A stretch of 28,123 bases of DNA from SLFT01 sp964493075 (GTDB lineage Bacteria > Hydrogenedentota > Hydrogenedentia > Hydrogenedentales > CAITNO01): contig CAZBNU010000033.1 of assembly GCA_964493075.1 (NCBI GenBank), forward strand, positions 1-28,123, read 5' to 3'. The notes beneath the pieces were generated by a model. It searched no databases. It saw only the letters and a program-made list of their open reading frames with translations, and was not told the DNA's origin. A program made the position numbers and the translations under genes. This document shows, piece after piece, positions 15,273 to 23,926 of the stretch; the stretch's first letter is position 1; each line of letters starts with the position of its first letter.

Positions 15273-16663
15273 TGCTGCTCCCCGGACACACAATCCGTTT
15301 CTTCAGGCATTTCATACTCCAGCAATATACCTGGGAGCGGGTCAACGAGTCGGGTAAGCACCACCAACTCGCCTGGGGACAACCCCTCGTCCACATAGGT
15401 CTCTTCGCCCTGTGTACGAACAGCATTCACCTTACGCCTCCGTAGACGGTCCCCTTCTGCCACATAGGTAAAGCCATCGAAGGATACGGTCCACCGGGGC
15501 AGCCGAAATACATTAGGCATGGGCTTTCCTGGAATTTCCACACTGCAATACATACCTTCCACAAGAGGCAGCCCTTGATTTGGATTTTCAGCCAGATTGT
15601 TTTCAATGCGTATGGCCACGGTAACCGTCCGGGTCATCTGGTCAAAGCGTTCAACCCGGTGCAATATCCCCTTCCACGCATAGTTATCCGGGTCTTCGGT
15701 CCACTTAATGGTGCATTCCACCGGTTGCAGTTCCCGGAACCAGTTAGGCGATCCTGGGGCATCCTCCGAAACAAAGGGTAGCCAGAGCCGCGCATCACGA
15801 CTATCAACGGGTACTGACATTTCAAGGGCTGCGTCATTTGCAAGCAGCAGCACAATGATACCAGGCGCGACAGCCTGCCCCAATTCTATCTGTTTATGTT
15901 GAATACGTGCATTAAAAGGCGCAAATTCCTCTGTGCGCTCCAGGCTTAATGCGGCCATTTCCAAGGCTGCTTTTGCGGCTTCAAGGCCAATTTCCGCTTC
16001 CTGGATGCGCATGGGGAAAAGTTCTATGGCCTGTTCTACCTGCTCAAAAGCGTCATGGGCTTTCTGGTAATTGATCTCGGTCATGTTGACCATACTTTGC
16101 GAACCCACGTCTCGCTTTTCAAGCAGTTCCACATCTCTGTTGAATTCTTCGAGTGCAATATCCCGGGTACGTCGGGCCGTTTCCATGCGGGTTTTGCTCT
16201 GCTCAAACTGCCGCTTTAAGAGCTTTATGGTGAGTTCAAGGCGGTCCACTTGGGCCGTTGCCTGTTTTTGGGCAGCCAGATAATCGCGCTGATCAATGCG
16301 GTACAGCAATTCGCCTTCTGGAATCACACCTCCCACTTCCAAATTGGGATGCACATACACCACTTCGCCAGCCACTTTCGGCGTGAGCGCGACAGAATCG
16401 AGTGCCTTGACTTCACCGTAACCATAAATGGCAACCGGTACAGTTTCCGGGCATACAGCCTGCACCTCCACCTTAATTTTAGGCGGTGGAATATCGGCGG
16501 GCGTCGGCGGTTTTTTTAAGGCGCCCAAAAGCAACCATGCGCCTATGCCCAAGAGCAAAATAGCGACAGACAGGACTACACGGGTGAAAAACTTTTGTTT
16601 TCCACTCATGTGCTGCTTCGTCGTCGCAACCATTTCTTCTTGATTGTTGTTATCCTGACTCAC
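15269..16663 (-). CDS. RND efflux periplasmic adaptor subunit (MFP/HlyD-like)
   Basis: The protein is 464 aa. The start is GTG 16663, directly after a strong GGAGGT; an ATG ten codons later is possible but lacks a site. A single N-terminal membrane anchor (about 27-46: VVLSVAILLLGIGAWLLLGA) is followed by the family pattern 'VALTPKVAGEVVYVHPNLEVGGVIPEGELLYRID' (lipoyl/biotinyl-like half), a long alpha hairpin (about 130-235), the returning half 'APFNARIQHKQIELGQAVAPG', and a beta-barrel and membrane-proximal domain. It links the inner membrane permease to the outer membrane channel. First gene of the operon; the stop overlaps the permease start (ATGA). The leader from the predicted promoter is about 220 nt. 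Confidence 0.94.
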   Translation of the reverse strand: MSQDNNNQEEMVATTKQHMSGKQKFFTRVVLSVAILLLGIGAWLLLGALKKPPTPADIPPPKIKVEVQAVCPETVPVAIYGYGEVKALDSVALTPKVAGEVVYVHPNLEVGGVIPEGELLYRIDQRDYLAAQKQATAQVDRLELTIKLLKRQFEQSKTRMETARRTRDIALEEFNRDVELLEKRDVGSQSMVNMTEINYQKAHDAFEQVEQAIELFPMRIQEAEIGLEAAKAALEMAALSLERTEEFAPFNARIQHKQIELGQAVAPGIIVLLLANDAALEMSVPVDSRDARLWLPFVSEDAPGSPNWFRELQPVECTIKWTEDPDNYAWKGILHRVERFDQMTRTVTVAIRIENNLAENPNQGLPLVEGMYCSVEIPGKPMPNVFRLPRWTVSFDGFTYVAEGDRLRRRKVNAVRTQGEETYVDEGLSPGELVVLTRLVDPLPGILLEYEMPEETDCVSGEQQ

Positions 16664-16880
16664 CTGACCTCCAATACTTCATGTGTGGCGTGTTATCCGC
16701 CTGAACCTTGGCATACACTTATAATGTCCGTATATGACCAGCAAAACAGGTACATTGGTTTCCCAAGCAGTATCACTAAATTGTTTTCGGACTTGAACTC
16801 TCATCAGTGCATATCCGAGCACAGACTTTGGCCGCAGCCCAGATTATACAAGAAAGCAACTAGCATCATCATAGCCGCAA

Positions 16881-16910
16881 TGTATACCAATATACAGAAT
16901 ACGGTATACA
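16881..16910. promoter_or_regulatory. Inverted operator-like repeat over the efflux promoter
   Basis: TGTATACC (16881-16888) and GGTATACA (16903-16910) are perfect inverted copies separated by 14 nt, with centres 22 nt apart (about two helical turns). Each holds GTATAC, which fits the general GntR-family operator core (GTMTAKAC). One half lies inside the -35/-10 spacer and the other just after the -10 of the efflux promoter. A third GTATACC is at 17111-17117. The GntR/FadR-type regulator encoded at 17191 is the obvious candidate ligand. Binding is inferred. Confidence 0.6.
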
Positions 16911-16918
16911 TTTGTCAA
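16889..16918 (-). promoter_or_regulatory. Promoter of the RND efflux operon
   Basis: On the minus strand there is a perfect TTGACA (16918-16913), an 18-nt spacer, and TATATT (16894-16889). Transcription should start near 16882 and run leftward into the adaptor gene. The GTATAC inverted repeat overlaps the spacer and start site, which is the usual place for a repressor. Confidence 0.65.
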
Positions 16919-17110
16919 CCTTTTTATTTTCAACTTTTTTCCCAGTGCAGAATCGGTGTTTATCGTGGCTTGCATTCTCCCATAGCCGAGTCCCAATCAA
17001 AATAAAAGCGACATGATATCTGTGTCATTTTCACAAATTCCACTTCCTGTTTTTGATGGCATTTCCGATCGATAAAACACCTAGCAATCTTACGTCTACT
17101 GTTTTAACCA
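16919..17110. other. Remaining intergenic space between divergent efflux operon and regulator
   Basis: The gap between the two start codons (16664-17190) is 527 nt. Apart from the two promoters and GTATAC sites listed separately, it is AT-rich with T-tracts (TTTTTATTTTCAACTTTTTT) and short open frames on both strands that lack ribosome sites. I see no gene in it. The segment 16664-16880 would be the long 5' leader of the efflux mRNA; I see no known riboswitch in it. Confidence 0.6.
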
Positions 17111-17153
17111 GTATACCGAAAACTTGACGGAGATTCAACAAACACCCTATAAT
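17111..17153 (+). promoter_or_regulatory. Promoter of the GntR-type regulator, with a GTATAC half-site
   Basis: TTGACG (17124-17129), an 18-nt spacer and a consensus TATAAT (17148-17153) form a strong promoter; the start would be near 17160. GTATACC (17111-17117) lies just upstream of the -35, matching the half-sites at the divergent efflux promoter, which suggests autoregulation. Confidence 0.7.
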
Positions 17154-17190
17154 TGAGTGTAATTGGTACGATAACTTGTGGAGGCATTTT

Positions 17191-17955
17191 ATGGCAGCGA
17201 TACGGGAACCAAACAAGCCGCACCCCCCTACGGCATCCAAATCACTCGCGACTACACTGATACGTCAGTTACTTGAGGGGAAATACGCGCCGGGAGCGCG
17301 CATGCCTGCCGAGCGTGAAATGGCACAGCAGTATCATGTGTCGCGGCATGTGGTTCGCGAAGCGCTCAAACATCTTGAAGCATTGGGTATGATTGAAATT
17401 CAGCAGGGTTCAGGGGTATACCCCAAAGATGTGCTGCTCAACGGCGGCATGGAGCTTTTCGAGTACCTTTTGTTTAGCGACACTGATGAATTTGATCTTG
17501 GGGCGTTGCATGATCTTCTCGTATTCTGCCGATTGTTTGTCCCCAACGTAATGCGTCTTGCCGCCGAAAACCGCACCCGTGATCAGATTGAAGAAATTAA
17601 GCGCGTCCTCGCTGAACGCCCGCTGGCATTAAAAGACAATACCAGTTTCAGTGCTGCAAACCTGCATCTGTTACGCACCATATCACGGGCAACACACAAC
17701 ATCATATACCAGCTTATCTTCAATAACGTAGGGCGCATCCTGGCGCGAATCCGATCAGTCCTGCCCATAGAACAATTTGCCCCGGTAATAGACCAGCATG
17801 ATCTGGAAGAACTGGTGCGTGCCATTGAAGTGCAGGACGTGGAACTCGCGGGACTGCTGGCGCAACGCCTCGCCGAACAATCGGAGAACACGGTAAAACA
17901 GTTTATTGACGTCCTTCCCCCGGAAGAAAAGACGCGATTCGGCATCATTTCGTAA
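17191..17955 (+). CDS. GntR-family (FadR-type) transcriptional regulator
   Basis: The protein is 254 aa. ATG 17191 is chosen because GGAGG lies 7 nt upstream; the in-frame TTG at 17176 precedes that site. The N-terminal winged helix-turn-helix (about 15-80) has the GntR signature 'GARMPAEREMAQQYHVSRHVVREALKHLEALGMIEIQQGSGVYP'. The helical C-terminal domain (about 90-240) resembles the FadR/FCD effector-binding type, with His in 'AANLHLLRTISRATHN' and 'DQHDLEELVRAIEVQD'. The effector is unknown. It is divergent from the RND efflux operon, and GTATAC half-sites lie at both promoters, so it probably represses the pump and itself. Confidence 0.92.
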   Translation: MAAIREPNKPHPPTASKSLATTLIRQLLEGKYAPGARMPAEREMAQQYHVSRHVVREALKHLEALGMIEIQQGSGVYPKDVLLNGGMELFEYLLFSDTDEFDLGALHDLLVFCRLFVPNVMRLAAENRTRDQIEEIKRVLAERPLALKDNTSFSAANLHLLRTISRATHNIIYQLIFNNVGRILARIRSVLPIEQFAPVIDQHDLEELVRAIEVQDVELAGLLAQRLAEQSENTVKQFIDVLPPEEKTRFGIIS

Positions 17956-17971
17956 ACGTGCCTGTCTTGCA

Positions 17972-17998
17972 TTCTCGCGCATAGCGTGGGAACGAGAA
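17972..17998. repeat. REP-like palindrome between convergent genes
   Basis: TTCTCG and CGAGAA form a 6-bp outer stem around an inner CGC-ATA-GCG, followed by TGGGAA. The minus-strand form (TCGTTCCCACGCTATGCGCGAGAA) looks like the widespread palindromic element with GTTCCCACGC...GCGTGGGAA. It lies between the converging regulator and glutaredoxin genes, 17 nt after the regulator stop. It lacks a U-run on either side, so a terminator role is uncertain. The core resembles the palindrome at 567-586. Confidence 0.5.
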
Positions 17999-18008
17999 AA
18001 AAATGGAT

Positions 18009-18260
18009 TTACAAACCAAACAACGACCGGGCGAATGCATCCGAGAAGGGTTTACCGGGTTCGTAGCCTCGCTTCCATTCGCCGTCAATGATGAGATAGG
18101 GCACGCCCTGCTTTCCTGTTTTTTGTGCGAGTTCATCTGCGTGTTGGGGATTCTTTCGGATATCACGCACCTGGTAGGTAATCCCCTGCTTGTCCATCCA
18201 TGCGCGCAAGAGACGGCAATCCCCGCAAAAGTCAGCGCTGTACAGGATAATTTCGCTCAT
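18009..18260 (-). CDS. Glutaredoxin/NrdH-like thiol oxidoreductase
   Basis: The protein is 83 aa with a GAGGAGGGAA site just before ATG 18260. It has a thioredoxin fold of minimal glutaredoxin size: strand 'EIILYSADF', redox pair CGDC (Cys12, Cys15), 'YQVRDIRKNP', the cis-proline loop 'GVPYLIIDG' (Pro54), and a C-terminal helix. CGDC is less common than CPYC. It is cytoplasmic and probably reduces disulfides or a ribonucleotide-reductase-like partner. It starts 20 nt after lpxC-fabZ, so it may be the last gene of that operon. Confidence 0.88.
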   Translation of the reverse strand: MSEIILYSADFCGDCRLLRAWMDKQGITYQVRDIRKNPQHADELAQKTGKQGVPYLIIDGEWKRGYEPGKPFSDAFARSLFGL

Positions 18261-18280
18261 GCCGTTCCCTCCTCTTTGCG

Positions 18281-19603
18281 TTACTCCTCGATTTGCATGA
18301 GCCCGAAGGACATGACGGCTTCAGCGGCAACGGCGTCGTCCACCAGGGCATAGGTCTTTATTTTGCAAGTATTCTGCTGGTAGTGGAGCATTTCTGCTTT
18401 GAGAATAAGTTGGTCGCCCGGCACTACGGTGTCCCGGAAGTTGGCGCTTTCAATATTTACCAGAAAGGCCAGTTTTCCGTTGGGTTCGCCGTTTTCTCCG
18501 AAGATCAGTACCGCGCCTACCTGTGCCATGGCTTCAATAATAAGCACGCCGGGCATAACGGGAATATCGGGCCAGTGCCCCTGAAAGAAAGGCTCATTCA
18601 CTGTTACATTTTTGATACCCATTACCTGTTTGTGCGGCTCAAAACTCAGTATCCTGTCCACCAGCAGGAATGGATAGCGGTGGGGCAGAATTTTCATAAT
18701 CTTGTTTACGTCCAGGGCAGGCGGATTGCGTCGTACCTTGGGTTGGTAGGCACGCAACGCACCTTCCGAACGCCCGTTGGCGTAAACCTTCTGAATCTGC
18801 TTTGAGAACATAACGTTCTTCTCGTGGCCGCATTTGACGCCGATGATATGTCCCTTCAAGGGGCATCCCAGCAGATAGGTATCGCCGAGCAAATCCAGAA
18901 TCTTGTGGCGCACGAACTCATCGGGGAACCTTAGTGTGTCATTGAGAATACCGTCGTCACCAATAACAACCGCACTTTCAAGGCTGCCACCCTGGATCAA
19001 CCCAGCTTCCTGCAGCATCTTTACTTCACGGAGGAAACAGAAGGTGCGGGCTGGAGCAATTTCACTCTTGAATGTTTCCTCATTGATGGTGAAGGAGGCA
19101 TACTGCGTTCCCACGGCGGGGTGGTCATAGGCAATGGTCATAGTTACACGCAGTTCATCGGAGGGCAAAATACTGAGGGTAACATCGTCTTTACGGTAAT
19201 AGACAGGATGGTCAACCGTGATGTAATGCTTCTCTTCATCGAGTTCGACGACACCCGCCTTCAACAGGGTATTCATGACAGGCAGGGCGCTTCCGTCTGC
19301 ATTGGGTATCTCGTCAGCATCCACCTCAATAATGAGGTTGTCAATGCCCAGCCCCGCCAGTGAAGACATGGCATGTTCGACAGTGTGAATTTTGACATCG
19401 CCAATACCAAGGGTAGTTCCACGGGAAACGTCCACAACATTATTTACCAGCGCCGGAATGGCAGGGGCGTTCTCGAGATCAGTGCGATAGAAAACGATGC
19501 CGCTATCGGCAGGAGCGGGTTTAAACGTCACGGTAGTAAGACTGCCCGTGTGCAACCCGATGCCATTATAAGAAGTCTCTTCAGCTATTGTCCGTTGTTT
19601 CAT
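18281..19603 (-). CDS. lpxC/fabZ: Bifunctional UDP-3-O-acyl-GlcNAc deacetylase / 3-hydroxyacyl-ACP dehydratase
   Basis: This 440-aa fusion has an LpxC part (about 1-290) with the zinc ligands His77 (KIHTVEH), His233 and Asp237 (VRHKILDLLGD), and the catalytic His260 (CGHEKN). It removes the acetyl group in the committed step of lipid A synthesis. The FabZ part (about 298-440) has the hot-dog-fold catalytic His308 (LPHRYPFLLVDRI) and Glu357 (MPGVLIIEAMAQ) and dehydrates 3-hydroxyacyl-ACP. Both act in the cytoplasm on the same hydroxyacyl-ACP pool. Such fusions are known in Bacteroidetes and related groups. ATG 19603 lies inside the end of lpxD (23-nt overlap), so the two are translationally coupled. 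Confidence 0.97.
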   Translation of the reverse strand: MKQRTIAEETSYNGIGLHTGSLTTVTFKPAPADSGIVFYRTDLENAPAIPALVNNVVDVSRGTTLGIGDVKIHTVEHAMSSLAGLGIDNLIIEVDADEIPNADGSALPVMNTLLKAGVVELDEEKHYITVDHPVYYRKDDVTLSILPSDELRVTMTIAYDHPAVGTQYASFTINEETFKSEIAPARTFCFLREVKMLQEAGLIQGGSLESAVVIGDDGILNDTLRFPDEFVRHKILDLLGDTYLLGCPLKGHIIGVKCGHEKNVMFSKQIQKVYANGRSEGALRAYQPKVRRNPPALDVNKIMKILPHRYPFLLVDRILSFEPHKQVMGIKNVTVNEPFFQGHWPDIPVMPGVLIIEAMAQVGAVLIFGENGEPNGKLAFLVNIESANFRDTVVPGDQLILKAEMLHYQQNTCKIKTYALVDDAVAAEAVMSFGLMQIEE

Positions 19604-20633
19604 GTGATATTAAATCTTCAAACTCCTGCAAACGCCGTTCCAACTTCGCCAGGCGACGCAACATTTCTGGCGTCTTCTGCTGGGCGACAAGAACTCGCCG
19701 CTGGGAATCATGGTCAATGGCAGGAAAACCCGAAACCGTCTTTCCTGCTTCCACTGAACGGGCGACACTGGAACGTCCGCCCACGGTAACATCATCTCCA
19801 ACTGTAATATGTCCAATAATACCGGCATTCGCACCAATACGCACCCGGTTTCCAATGATGGCACTACCGGCTACGCCAGCCATACCGGCTATGGCGCAAT
19901 GCTCGCCAATAACGACATTGTGCCCTATTTGCACGAGATTGTCAATCTTTGTGCCCGTGCCTACACGTGTAACACCAAAGGTGGCTCTGTCAATAGCGGT
20001 GTTACTTCCAACTTCAACATCATCGCCGATGGAAACAATTCCCGTCTGGGGAATTTTGTGCCACTTTCCGCCAACAGGCGCAAATCCAAAGCCATCGGAA
20101 CCGATGCAGGCACCTGCATGTATAATGCACCTGGCACCAATTTGACAGTATTCGCGAACAACAGCGTTGGGGTAGATGACGGTGTCACTGCCAACAACGC
20201 AATGCTTTCCAATATAAACGCCGGGATACAAGACAACATTATCGCCTATGGTCGCACCCGATTCTATACAGACGAATGGTCCCACTGAAATATTCACACC
20301 GACAGTAGCATCAGATTCAATTTGTGCGAGTTTATGAACACCCGCTCTGGGATGTCCTGGTTCAGGCGCGAAATGTTGCAGCACCATCAAAAACGCCACA
20401 TCGGGGTGGCTGACACAAATGGTTGTCATTTCGGAATCCGGCACGGGTGTAGGCACCAGCGCGGCTGTTGCGCGCGATTCCTTCAATTGCGGGAAATACT
20501 TCGCACTACGCGCAAAAGTAAGTTCACCCTCTCCGGCCTCATTCAGGCCATTGACACCGGTAACGGACAACGCAGGATTCCCCTGAATTGTGCCGCCCAC
20601 CATCTGGGCAATCTGCTCTACTGTCAATTCCAT
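19581..20633 (-). CDS. lpxD: UDP-3-O-(3-hydroxyacyl)glucosamine N-acyltransferase
   Basis: The protein is 350 aa. ATG 20633 (MELTVEQIAQ) is chosen because it matches the usual N-terminus and has AGGAG 12 nt upstream; an ATG 11 codons earlier is possible. An N-terminal uridine-binding domain (about 1-95) is followed by a left-handed parallel beta-helix of hexapeptide repeats (about 100-310), with the catalytic His238 in 'QIGHNVVIG' and 'GSDGFGFAP', then a C-terminal helix (LRRLAKLERRLQEFEDL). It adds the second hydroxyacyl chain to the LpxC product. It lies between ompH and lpxC-fabZ in an operon. Confidence 0.97.
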   Translation of the reverse strand: MELTVEQIAQMVGGTIQGNPALSVTGVNGLNEAGEGELTFARSAKYFPQLKESRATAALVPTPVPDSEMTTICVSHPDVAFLMVLQHFAPEPGHPRAGVHKLAQIESDATVGVNISVGPFVCIESGATIGDNVVLYPGVYIGKHCVVGSDTVIYPNAVVREYCQIGARCIIHAGACIGSDGFGFAPVGGKWHKIPQTGIVSIGDDVEVGSNTAIDRATFGVTRVGTGTKIDNLVQIGHNVVIGEHCAIAGMAGVAGSAIIGNRVRIGANAGIIGHITVGDDVTVGGRSSVARSVEAGKTVSGFPAIDHDSQRRVLVAQQKTPEMLRRLAKLERRLQEFEDLISHETTDNS

Positions 20634-20759
20634 AACAGGAAAGCTCTCCTGAGAAACGGGCGGCATACCACAACACCGCTTGCGTCAACGACATTAAAAC
20701 CACAGGCATCCACTCCATACAATAGCAGGCTGGAATGAAACCCAAAACATAAATATGGC

Positions 20760-21326
20760 TTAATTGTTCAACACTTGCAATACCCGGGGCGTAATTTCGA
20801 TAGTGGCACTATGATACAAGACGCTGGCCCTGGGCCCACGTGCCGCGTTAAGAATAAGGTGGTAGCCTTCACTCTCCGCGACCTGCGCAATAGCCTTTTC
20901 AATATCACCCACAACTTCTACGAGCACGCGTTCTTCCTGCGTGTCGATAAGGCGTTGACGGCGGTCGAGTTCACTGCGGTACTGGGCAAAATCCGATTCA
21001 ATCTGTGCACGCTTGTCAAAACGCTCGTCGTCAGTCATTGAAGCGCGGTTCGCTTCGTATTCTTCTTTGGCCTTCTCGATACGCTTGGACATGGCATCAA
21101 TTTCCTGCTGCAACTTGTCCACTTCCGCTTGAAGCTGCTCGTATTTGTCTTTTCTTTTGTTGTACTCGGCCATCAGCACCGACATGTCCACCACCGCAAT
21201 ACGATACTGCGTAGTCTGATCCTGTGCCTGCGCCGGTTTTACGGCTGCGCTGGCAAACATACCCAATATGAACATTGCGATAACAGCGATCTTACATGAA
21301 TCTATTGCAATTCTTTTTTTATTCAC
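20760..21326 (-). CDS. OmpH/Skp-family periplasmic chaperone
   Basis: The protein is 188 aa. A signal peptide (IAVIAMFILGMFASAAVKPAQAQ) ends at about residue 35. The mature part starts with the family strand 'RIAVVDMSVLMAEY', continues as a long charged coiled coil (about 57-130: 'LQAEVDKLQQEIDAMSKRIEKAKEEYEANR'), and returns with 'VVGDIEKAIAQVAESEGYHLILN' to the trimerisation core. Skp-type chaperones hold unfolded outer membrane proteins in the periplasm for delivery to BamA, which is encoded directly upstream. Probably the first gene of the transcript started at 21425-21433. Confidence 0.93.
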   Translation of the reverse strand: MNKKRIAIDSCKIAVIAMFILGMFASAAVKPAQAQDQTTQYRIAVVDMSVLMAEYNKRKDKYEQLQAEVDKLQQEIDAMSKRIEKAKEEYEANRASMTDDERFDKRAQIESDFAQYRSELDRRQRLIDTQEERVLVEVVGDIEKAIAQVAESEGYHLILNAARGPRASVLYHSATIEITPRVLQVLNN

Positions 21327-21424
21327 GATACATCTTCCTTTACACGATTATCCGCGCTTCTTTGTTTCCGGCTTGAATTTGAAAAGCACGAGGCCTAGCC
21401 ACAGCCCCTGCGCTCTGTATGCAG

Positions 21425-21433
21425 AGTATAACA
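21425..21433 (-). promoter_or_regulatory. Extended -10 promoter of ompH-lpxD-lpxC/fabZ
   Basis: On the minus strand this reads TGTTATACT (TGn plus TATACT), about 95 nt upstream of the ompH start. TTGCAT lies 18 nt further up as a weak -35. The same nonamer is seen at 5686-5694. Confidence 0.5.
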
Positions 21434-21544
21434 TGCCATTTACCAATCATGCAATCCAGCATCAAAAAAGCCCGTTGCAATACCCGCCATCTGATACCGT
21501 TTGAGATTACATGTTCGGCACTATTCTGAAAATATGTATAAGAA

Positions 21545-21580
21545 AGATGCCGCCAAACTTGTTCATGTTCAGCGGCACCT
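21545..21580. terminator. Hairpin after bamA, likely terminator
   Basis: On the minus strand AGGTGCCGC (21580-21572) pairs with GCGGCATCT (21553-21545), nine pairs including one G-T, with an 18-nt loop, followed by TTCTTATAC. It starts 22 nt after the bamA stop. On the plus strand the stem is followed by seven T (21582-21588). It could reduce read-through from clpC-bamA into ompH. Confidence 0.5.
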
Positions 21581-21601
21581 ATTTTTTTGGGGGAAATGGG
21601 T

Positions 21602-23926
21602 TTAGAATCGGAACCCCGTAGACATGTGCAGGCGTCCAGAATCACTCTGATGCTTCTTCGGATTCAAGGGATAGCCGTAGTCCACGCGCACAGGGCCGAG
21701 CATGGGAACATTTACGCCGATACCGATACCGACACTGTAATTGAAATCCCCAAAATCAAAATCGCTGGAGTCAGCCCATACGGCGCCCGCATCTGAGAAA
21801 CCATACAAGCGCAGTATGTCAGTTACGCGGTACTTAAACTCAAGGTTATAGACGAAGCGCATATTGCCGCCAATGGCAAAATAATCACTCCACCAGCGCA
21901 ACGGATACTCGCGAACTTTCGGGCCAATGTCACGGTTCTCGTAACCGCGCACCGTATTGGTACCGCCTGCATAGAAACGTTCCTGAAGGGGGATGAAATC
22001 GGAACTGCCGTATTCAGTCATAATTCCATGCCGGGCACGAAGGGACAGCACATATTTATCCTCACTGTCGAGGGCGTGATATATAGTGGAATCCTGCTCA
22101 AAACGCAGAAACTCATGGTCACCGCCAAAACCAGCCACTTCTGCCGCGACAAGATGCACCATACCGCGGTTTGGATCAAAATTGGAATCAAGGGTATTGC
22201 GCTCAATCTGCCAGCGATTGGCGATCGTGGTGGAACTCCCCCCTTGCCGCCGGATTTCACGGTTAATGCGCCGGGGCAATTCAGTCAGTTCGGTTTCCTG
22301 GTAGCGCAGGCTGGTCTGAGCGAACACGTAGGGAGAGAGCACCTTGCCCAGCCGCAGTTGTCCGCCTCTGGCTTCTTCACGATAGTTGGCAGCGCCACGC
22401 ACCCGGTAGGATTCGTCAAAAACATCAAAACCGAACGAAAGGGGATAACCCAAAAATTCAGGCTCTGTAAACCCCAGATTGTATTCCGTCCTGCGTTCAC
22501 CGACCTGTGCCCGCAAGCGCAACTGCTGCCCGCCGCCAGAAAATTTCGGCCAATTGAAAAGATCAAAGTTGGTCAACCGCAGTTCGGTGTAAACACCCAT
22601 CTTATCTTCCGTACTGTAGCCAGCACCGAAATTAAATGTATTGGTTTTTCCCTCTTCCACATTCACCTGCAGATCAGTAAACAGTTCGTCATCGGTATCG
22701 TCAAGGGTGACCCGCACCTTATCGAAAAAGCGCGTATTCTGGATGCGTTTCTCCCCTTCCTTTACTGCTGTGCCATCATAGCGTTCGCCTGGGATCAGGA
22801 GCATCTGGCGCCTTACGATTTCATCCTTGGTGATGTCATTGCCAGTCACACGGATTTCGCGCACATATTTCAGATCACCCTCGTCCACATGGTACACCAC
22901 GGTGGTTGTCTTCTTTTCCCGGTCCAGCGTAATCTGGGGCGTTACCACGGCGTCAATATAGCCACTGTCCTGATAGCCCTGCTCGATTGTTTGTGCATCT
23001 TCAGCCACCTGCCCCTTGTTATGCACTTCGCCGGGAAGCACTTCCACCGTATCCATAATTTCGTCATCGTCGAAAACCACGTTGCGCGCAACATCCATAT
23101 TTTCCACGGAATACTGCGCCCCTTCTTCGAGATAGATGGTGATGTCAATACGCTTGCCGTTTTCGGAAAACTCCATGTCGGTGGCGACTACATCGGCTTC
23201 CAGCATGCCGTGATCACCATATTTGTCAATGATGTTCTTCAGGTCGGCTTCAAACTTGTCTTCTTCATAGCGTCCGCCGAGAAACCACCATGCCGCCTTG
23301 GTGTTCATTGTTTTTTTCAACGTGCGGCGCCCCAGTGAATCATTGCCCACAAAGGTAATGCTGCGAATGCGCGCTTTGGCACCTTCGTTAATGTTATATA
23401 CCAGACGCACTCGGGATGGTCCGATATTTTCCGCCACTACATCTACAGACGTATTGGCGAACCCCTTCTCCTGATAGAGGTCCAGCACTGCCTGCCGTTC
23501 CTCTTCGAACAACTCCGGCACAAAGGCACCGCCTTCACGCATGGTAAGGGCACCACGGATATTGCGGGTGCGCACCTTGCGATTGCCAATAATGCGCACT
23601 TCATCTATAACACGCTTTTCAGCGACGACGTACACCACATCCACCTTGTCGCCGACTTCGCGCAGTTCCGCTGCGACAGTCTCGAAGTATCCCATCTCGT
23701 GCAGACGCCGAATATCGCGTGCTGTAACACTCGCGTCGTAGGCGCTGCCCGGCTGCGTTTCAATGCGGGCTCGTGCCACGGAATCACTGATACGCGCCAG
23801 ACCTTCGATTTTGATTTCGTTAATAGTGCGTCCGCTGTAATCCTGGGCTACAACACCCAGTGAGACCAGCAGCGCTGCCACTACCACAACTACGCCACAA
23901 TGCCATTTCCCACGTATTGACTTCAA
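21602..23926 (-). CDS. bamA: Outer membrane protein assembly factor BamA
   Basis: The protein is 774 aa. A signal peptide (VVVVVAALLVSLGVVA) precedes five POTRA domains (about 34-427), recognisable by repeats such as 'INEIKIEGLARIS', 'IDEVRIIGNRKV', 'IRSITFVGNDSLG' and 'VREIRVTGNDITKDEIV'. A 16-strand barrel follows (about 430-774) with the loop-6 motif 'FYAGGTNTVRGYENRDIGP' (VRGY at 659-662) and a C-terminal aromatic (STGFRF) signal. It inserts beta-barrel proteins into the outer membrane. The ATG overlaps the clpC stop by 4 nt (ATGA), an unusual partnership. Confidence 0.97.
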   Translation of the reverse strand: MKSIRGKWHCGVVVVVAALLVSLGVVAQDYSGRTINEIKIEGLARISDSVARARIETQPGSAYDASVTARDIRRLHEMGYFETVAAELREVGDKVDVVYVVAEKRVIDEVRIIGNRKVRTRNIRGALTMREGGAFVPELFEEERQAVLDLYQEKGFANTSVDVVAENIGPSRVRLVYNINEGAKARIRSITFVGNDSLGRRTLKKTMNTKAAWWFLGGRYEEDKFEADLKNIIDKYGDHGMLEADVVATDMEFSENGKRIDITIYLEEGAQYSVENMDVARNVVFDDDEIMDTVEVLPGEVHNKGQVAEDAQTIEQGYQDSGYIDAVVTPQITLDREKKTTTVVYHVDEGDLKYVREIRVTGNDITKDEIVRRQMLLIPGERYDGTAVKEGEKRIQNTRFFDKVRVTLDDTDDELFTDLQVNVEEGKTNTFNFGAGYSTEDKMGVYTELRLTNFDLFNWPKFSGGGQQLRLRAQVGERRTEYNLGFTEPEFLGYPLSFGFDVFDESYRVRGAANYREEARGGQLRLGKVLSPYVFAQTSLRYQETELTELPRRINREIRRQGGSSTTIANRWQIERNTLDSNFDPNRGMVHLVAAEVAGFGGDHEFLRFEQDSTIYHALDSEDKYVLSLRARHGIMTEYGSSDFIPLQERFYAGGTNTVRGYENRDIGPKVREYPLRWWSDYFAIGGNMRFVYNLEFKYRVTDILRLYGFSDAGAVWADSSDFDFGDFNYSVGIGIGVNVPMLGPVRVDYGYPLNPKKHQSDSGRLHMSTGFRF

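Noticed and set aside
22028..23338. A 436-codon open frame on the plus strand opposite bamA
   Set aside because: It lies entirely antisense to a well-supported bamA gene, has no ribosome site and no recognisable motif. It is a coding-strand shadow.
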